A stretch of DNA of 17,374 nucleotides from Deltaproteobacteria bacterium (GTDB lineage Bacteria; Desulfobacterota; Desulfobaccia; Desulfobaccales; 0-14-0-80-60-11): NCBI GenBank assembly GCA_023381945.1, contig JAMCQY010000414.1:1-17374 (forward strand), given 5' to 3'. The position numbers and the translations under genes are program-made. Below, one piece after another: positions 14,148 through 17,374 of the stretch (position 1 is the first letter of the stretch; every line of letters starts with the position of its first letter). The notes beneath the pieces were generated by a model, which was not told where the DNA came from, ran no database searches, and saw only the letters and a list, made by a program, of their open reading frames with translations.

Positions 14148-16136
14148 TTACTCCTCTTCCAAGGCCTTGATCTCTTTTAAGTATTGGCCCAGGGCCTGCA
14201 AGGGGAAGCAGTCACGGTAGAGGTGGTAGCGGATCATGAAGTGGCCGGGAAAGCCGGTCCCGGTGTAGTGTGCCTCCTCCCAGCGGCCCTGGGAGGTCTG
14301 AGTGCGCAAGAGATATTCCACGCCGGCCCGCACTTCCGGGGAATCGGCCTCGCCCGCGGCGAGGAGTCCCAGTAAGGCCCAGGCGGTCTGGGAGGCGCTG
14401 CACACTCCCTGGCCCCTCATTTCGGCATTGGGATAGGACTCGCAACATTCCCCCCAGCCGCCGTTGGGGAGTTGATGCTCTTTAAGCCAGGCCACCGCCC
14501 GGCGCACGTAGGGCTGGCGCATGTCTTCGCCGATGCCTGCCAGTCCCGCCAGCACCGACCAGGTGCCGTAGATGTAATTTACTCCCCAGCGGCCCCACCA
14601 GCCGCCGTCGGGGTGCTGGGTGGCTCTCAGAAAGTTTAGGGCGCGGACTGCAGTGGGATGGTCCGGCCCGTAGCCGAAGGCCCCCATCATCTCCAGGATG
14701 CGGCCGGTGATGTCCTCGGTGGGAGGGTCCACCAGGGCCTTCAGGTCGGCAAAGGGGATGGCGTTAAGCCATACCTTGGTGTTGTCCTTGTCGAAGGAGG
14801 CGAAACCGCCGTTTTGGCATTGCATGCCGAGGCACCAGCTGATCCCCTGCTGCAAGGCGGCCTGATGGTTGGCGGGGTCGGTCAGTCCTTCTTTTAAAGC
14901 TACCAGGACCATGGAACTGTCGTCCACGTCCGGATACCCGTTATTGACGAACTCGAAGGCCCAGCCCCCCGGGGCTAGGTCAGGGCATTTGATGCACCAA
15001 TCTCCGGGCTTGAAGATTTGTTTGCCAAGCAGCCATTGGCTGGCCTTGATCATGGCGGGGTCCTGCGGCGTCAGGCCGGACGCGGCCAGGGCCCGCATGG
15101 CCAGGGCCGTGTCCCAAACCGGTGAAATGCAGGACTGGAGCCAGGTGCGCTCACCCTCATGGAGCTCAAAAAATTCCAGGGCTTGCAGACCCCGGCGCAT
15201 CACCTCATGCTCCCGGGGATATCCCAGTATGGACAGGGCTAGCAGGGAATTGACCATGGGGGGTTGGATGCCGCCCCAGTCTCCGGTTTCTTCCTGATGT
15301 TCAAGTACCCAATTTTTCGCCCTCTTAATGGCCATATTCCGCAGCCAGGGTATCGGCAGCCGGTAATATAGCTTCAGGAGGCGATCGACCAGGACAAAGA
15401 AGTTTTCCAGATGTGCCCGGGGCTTCCAGGCCACCTGGTGTTTCAGGAAAGCTTCGCTGGGGTCCAGAAACAGCTCGGTCACCCACTGATCATGGGGCAG
15501 CGGGCGCACCGGCCGCTTGGCCATGATGATCATCAGCGGGACAATGGTTAACCGGCTCCAACTGGAAAATTCATAGATGCTGAACCCTGTCCAGGAGGGC
15601 AGCAGCATGAACTCGACCGGCAGCAGTGGGATACCGTCCCAGCTAACCTGACCGAAGAGCGCCAGAAAGATACGGGTGAAAACCCGGGTCTTCAGCGCTC
15701 CGCCCCGGGCCAGGATAAACTCACGAGCCTTGATCATCCGAGGGTCACCAGGAGAGATCCCGGCGATTTTCAGGGCAAAATAGGCTTCTACAGAAGTGCT
15801 GAGTTCGCCGCCGTCCCCAAACCAGATGGACCAGCCGCCGTTGGGAAGTTGCCGGTGCAAGATGTCAGCCGCCATCTGCGGCACCTTGCTCTCATCCAGC
15901 CCCAGGAAGCGATGGAGCATGATGTATTCCGCAGTGATGGTGACATTGGATTCCAGCTCAGCCCACCAGTAGCCTTCGGGATGCTGCATCGAAAGCATGG
16001 CAGCTTGAGCCCGGCGCACGGCGCGCTCGATCCTGCTTAAATAGATCTCTGACAGCGCGCCTGGCGCTACACTGCGGGCCGTTCTAGATTTTCCCCCCAA
16101 ACCTTCGCACCCCCGCATTGTCTTCTTAATCCGCAT
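14148..16136 (-). CDS. shc: Squalene-hopene cyclase
   Basis: A 662-residue class II triterpene cyclase, a monotopic membrane enzyme that folds squalene into hopene/hopanol without oxygen. The catalytic acid motif DXDD is DVDD at 403-406. The QW repeats that stiffen the alpha/alpha barrels are visible: QLPNGGWSIW (96-105), QNGGFASFD (441-449), QHPDGGWWGRW (507-517), QLPNGGWGE (555-563) and QTSQGRWEE (613-621). WGGIQPPMVNSLLAL (287-301) and the length are typical. ATG 16136 has no ribosome-binding site; ATG at residue 7 (16118) is preceded by AAGAAG and may be the real start, as the first ~25 residues are not conserved-looking. It is divergent from the nucleotidyltransferase gene with 72 bases between starts. 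hpnA and hpnH lie downstream. Confidence 0.96.
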   Translation of the reverse strand: MRIKKTMRGCEGLGGKSRTARSVAPGALSEIYLSRIERAVRRAQAAMLSMQHPEGYWWAELESNVTITAEYIMLHRFLGLDESKVPQMAADILHRQLPNGGWSIWFGDGGELSTSVEAYFALKIAGISPGDPRMIKAREFILARGGALKTRVFTRIFLALFGQVSWDGIPLLPVEFMLLPSWTGFSIYEFSSWSRLTIVPLMIIMAKRPVRPLPHDQWVTELFLDPSEAFLKHQVAWKPRAHLENFFVLVDRLLKLYYRLPIPWLRNMAIKRAKNWVLEHQEETGDWGGIQPPMVNSLLALSILGYPREHEVMRRGLQALEFFELHEGERTWLQSCISPVWDTALAMRALAASGLTPQDPAMIKASQWLLGKQIFKPGDWCIKCPDLAPGGWAFEFVNNGYPDVDDSSMVLVALKEGLTDPANHQAALQQGISWCLGMQCQNGGFASFDKDNTKVWLNAIPFADLKALVDPPTEDITGRILEMMGAFGYGPDHPTAVRALNFLRATQHPDGGWWGRWGVNYIYGTWSVLAGLAGIGEDMRQPYVRRAVAWLKEHQLPNGGWGECCESYPNAEMRGQGVCSASQTAWALLGLLAAGEADSPEVRAGVEYLLRTQTSQGRWEEAHYTGTGFPGHFMIRYHLYRDCFPLQALGQYLKEIKALEEE

Positions 16137-16164
16137 AATATACCATAACCGTATCTAAGACCAA
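16137..16164 (-). promoter_or_regulatory. Tentative promoter for shc
   Basis: TTGGTC (16159-16164) and TATATT (16137-16142) on the minus strand are 16 bases apart. The -10 touches the first ATG, so a transcript from here would begin inside the annotated N-terminus and favour ATG 16118 as start. The hexamers match only moderately. Confidence 0.35.
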
Positions 16165-16208
16165 ATAATTTTACGAAGTGTTAACTTATTATTTGTAAGG
16201 TTTTATCA

Positions 16209-16619
16209 GTGAGTTATCAAGAGGCTGAAAGCAACTATCTTAAGTTCATCGAGATCCTGAAGGCTTATGGGGTTGGTTTGGCCTATTTTTTCGGTTCCCA
16301 ACAGGAACTGGGCCCTTTGCTGTTGCAAGGACAAAAAGTGGCTGGAAAGCCGGAAAGCGATCTGGACCTGGGGATAGTGTTTTTGGAACACCCGTGGGAT
16401 TATCGGGAAGCAGAGAAAATACGCCGGCGCTTGCAGGAAGTTTTATCCGGCCTGTTCAGCCCGGTGCGCCTGCATCTATTGTTGTTGGCGGAAGAAAATG
16501 CCCATGTGCAATATGCCGCTATCCGGGGTATCCCGGCTTACGTCGCGGCTGAAAAATTTGCCCGGGCCTACCGGCGCCAGGTCTTGACTCTATATGGCGA
16601 CTGGCATTCTTGGTGGTAG
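16209..16619 (+). CDS. MntA-like minimal nucleotidyltransferase domain protein
   Basis: A 136-residue small protein of the DNA polymerase beta-like minimal nucleotidyltransferase group (MNT; the MntA antitoxins of HEPN-MNT modules belong here). The motif FFGSQQ (27-32) is followed by SDLDLGIVF (50-58) with Asp51 and Asp53, and the C-terminal helix (ENAHVQYAAIRGIPAY, then EKFARAYRRQVLTLYGDW) matches MntA-type proteins. Two oddities: 20 residues separate GS from DLD, where about ten are usual, and the third acidic residue expected in the following strand (PVRLHLLLL, 85-93) is absent. No HEPN partner is next to it. GTG 16209 has TAAGG eight bases upstream. A terminator follows at once, so it is monocistronic. 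Confidence 0.72.
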   Translation: MSYQEAESNYLKFIEILKAYGVGLAYFFGSQQELGPLLLQGQKVAGKPESDLDLGIVFLEHPWDYREAEKIRRRLQEVLSGLFSPVRLHLLLLAEENAHVQYAAIRGIPAYVAAEKFARAYRRQVLTLYGDWHSWW

Positions 16620-16636
16620 TTGGGCACCATGGAAGA

Positions 16637-16665
16637 TGGCCCCAAACTTAGGGCCAATCTTTTTT
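16637..16665 (+). terminator. Intrinsic terminator after the nucleotidyltransferase gene
   Basis: TGGCCC (16637-16642) and GGGCCA (16651-16656) form a 6-bp stem with an eight-base loop. They are followed by ATC and a run of six T (16660-16665). It lies 18 bases after the stop codon and separates this gene from lon. Confidence 0.7.
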
Positions 16666-16672
16666 CCAGGAA

Positions 16673-16701
16673 TTGCCAAACGATATTTAAATAATTATTA
16701 T
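16673..16701 (+). promoter_or_regulatory. Sigma70-type promoter for lon
   Basis: TTGCCA (16673-16678) and TATTAT (16696-16701) are separated by 17 bases in an AT-rich stretch. A shifted TATAAT at 16699-16704 would need a 20-base spacer. The leader to the lon ATG would be about 130 bases and contains a GCCGG/CCGGC hairpin near 16788-16802. No heat-shock (sigma32) or CIRCE consensus was recognised. Confidence 0.5.
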
Positions 16702-16840
16702 AATGAATAAATGCTAAAGTAAATCCAAGTTCGGACCTTAACCGCTGGAACACATATTGGATATCCGGTCATTCCACTACTTCACCCCTGCCGGAATTCC
16801 CGGCCTTCCAGCCTATATTTAAAATCTCCCAGGAGATGAT

Positions 16841-17374
16841 ATGGCCACCAGAGAAGAAGAAGACGATCAACAGCAAATCAGCATCCCAGACGTTCTGCCC
16901 TTGCTTGCGGTGCGGGACGTGGTGGTGTTTCCCAACATGGTGCTCCCCCTGTTCGTGGGGCGGGAGACCTCGGTTTTAGCCATTGAAGCGGCTCTGGCCC
17001 AGGACCGCCTCTTATTTTTAGCCACGCAAAAAGACCAGGCCGTGGAAAATCCCGAACCGGATGACATCTATCCCGTTGGTACGGTCAGCTTGATTCTGCG
17101 CATGCTGAAGCTCCCGGACGGCCGCCTGAAGATTTTGGTCCAGGGCAAATCCAAGGCGCTGATCAAGGACTACACACAGGAGCGCCCCTATTTTCAGGTG
17201 GGGCTGGAGGTCCTCACCGAGACCGCCATAGCCGAGATTTCTCCCGAGGCCGAGGCCTTGATGCGCAACGCCCGGGAGATGTCAGAAAAAATCCTCACCC
17301 TGAAGGGCATCATGTCTCCGGACCTGCTGGCCATCCTGGAGTCCATCGAGGATCCCGGCCACCTGGCCGATCTG
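16841..17374 (+). CDS. lon: ATP-dependent Lon protease, N-terminal part (cut by window edge)
   Basis: 178 codons are open to the last base of the window with no stop, so the gene continues outside. The translation begins with an acidic tail (MATREEEDDQQQ) and then LPLLAVRDVVVFPNMVLPLFVGRE (residues 19-42), the hallmark start of the Lon substrate-binding domain. VGTVSLILRMLKLPDGRLKILVQG (79-102) and the helical part to residue 178 (KGIMSPDLLAILESIEDPGHLADL) also fit. Lon degrades misfolded and specific regulatory proteins in the cytoplasm. The AAA+ and Ser-Lys protease domains are not in the window. The start ATG 16841 has AGGAG five bases upstream. The gene stands alone on the plus strand behind its own promoter. 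Confidence 0.95.
   Translation, partial: MATREEEDDQQQISIPDVLPLLAVRDVVVFPNMVLPLFVGRETSVLAIEAALAQDRLLFLATQKDQAVENPEPDDIYPVGTVSLILRMLKLPDGRLKILVQGKSKALIKDYTQERPYFQVGLEVLTETAIAEISPEAEALMRNAREMSEKILTLKGIMSPDLLAILESIEDPGHLADL

Noticed and set aside
16209..16619. Complete HEPN-MNT toxin-antitoxin module
   Set aside because: Only the nucleotidyltransferase half is present; the neighbouring sequence is shc on one side and a terminator plus lon on the other.
16836..16841. ATG at 16836 as the start of lon
   Set aside because: It is out of frame with the Lon reading frame; ATG 16841 is in frame and has AGGAG at the right distance.

Overview
The window reads as a chromosomal segment of a moderately GC-rich, Gram-negative anaerobe. 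The gene content (hopanoid genes without aerobic markers, a holB-ricT pair, lon, many dispersed palindromes) fits a Desulfobacterota (former deltaproteobacterial) sulfate-reducing or syntrophic lineage best. That placement is inferred from gene content and overall feel, not from a marker-gene comparison.

Layout: almost everything is on the minus strand, so the window is read right to left. From the right edge: a lon protease gene begins on the plus strand (16841 to the edge, truncated). Before it lies a small plus-strand gene for a minimal nucleotidyltransferase of the MntA type (16209-16619), followed by an intrinsic terminator. Divergent from this is squalene-hopene cyclase (16136-14148), then after a structured 259-bp gap hpnA (13888-12857), hpnH (12752-11757) and a GT39/ArnT-like polytopic glycosyltransferase (11711-10035). 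Further along are a rhomboid protease (9917-9240), a secreted six-TPR protein (9139-8372) and an unrecognised 357-aa protein (8319-7246). guaA (7024-5477) has its own good sigma70-type promoter. A 536-bp stretch without genes follows (4941-5476), packed with palindromic repeats. Last come holB (4940-3852), ricT (3865-3041), a coiled-coil hypothetical (3037-2348), a DUF4136 lipoprotein (2241-1570) and a YihY/BrkB membrane protein (1544-186).

How the genes work together: shc, hpnA and hpnH belong to hopanoid biosynthesis. Shc cyclises squalene to hopene, HpnH adds 5'-deoxyadenosine to hopene to start side-chain extension, and HpnA is a hopanoid-associated sugar-nucleotide-type epimerase/dehydrogenase of unsettled role. 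The adjacent GT39 enzyme is a candidate for decorating a lipid with a sugar. The squalene-making genes (hpnC/D/E) and hpnG are not in the window. holB and ricT overlap and are clearly co-transcribed. The remaining genes are housekeeping (guaA, lon) or envelope proteins of unknown partners.

The most unusual feature is not a gene. At six places there are short runs of tandem 7-base units, with a different unit sequence at each place, and five of the six lie directly at an ORF start or stop. Several families of GC-rich or palindromic hairpin repeats also fill the gaps. I see no CRISPR array, tRNA, rRNA, prophage or transposase, and no clear-cut undescribed gene system.
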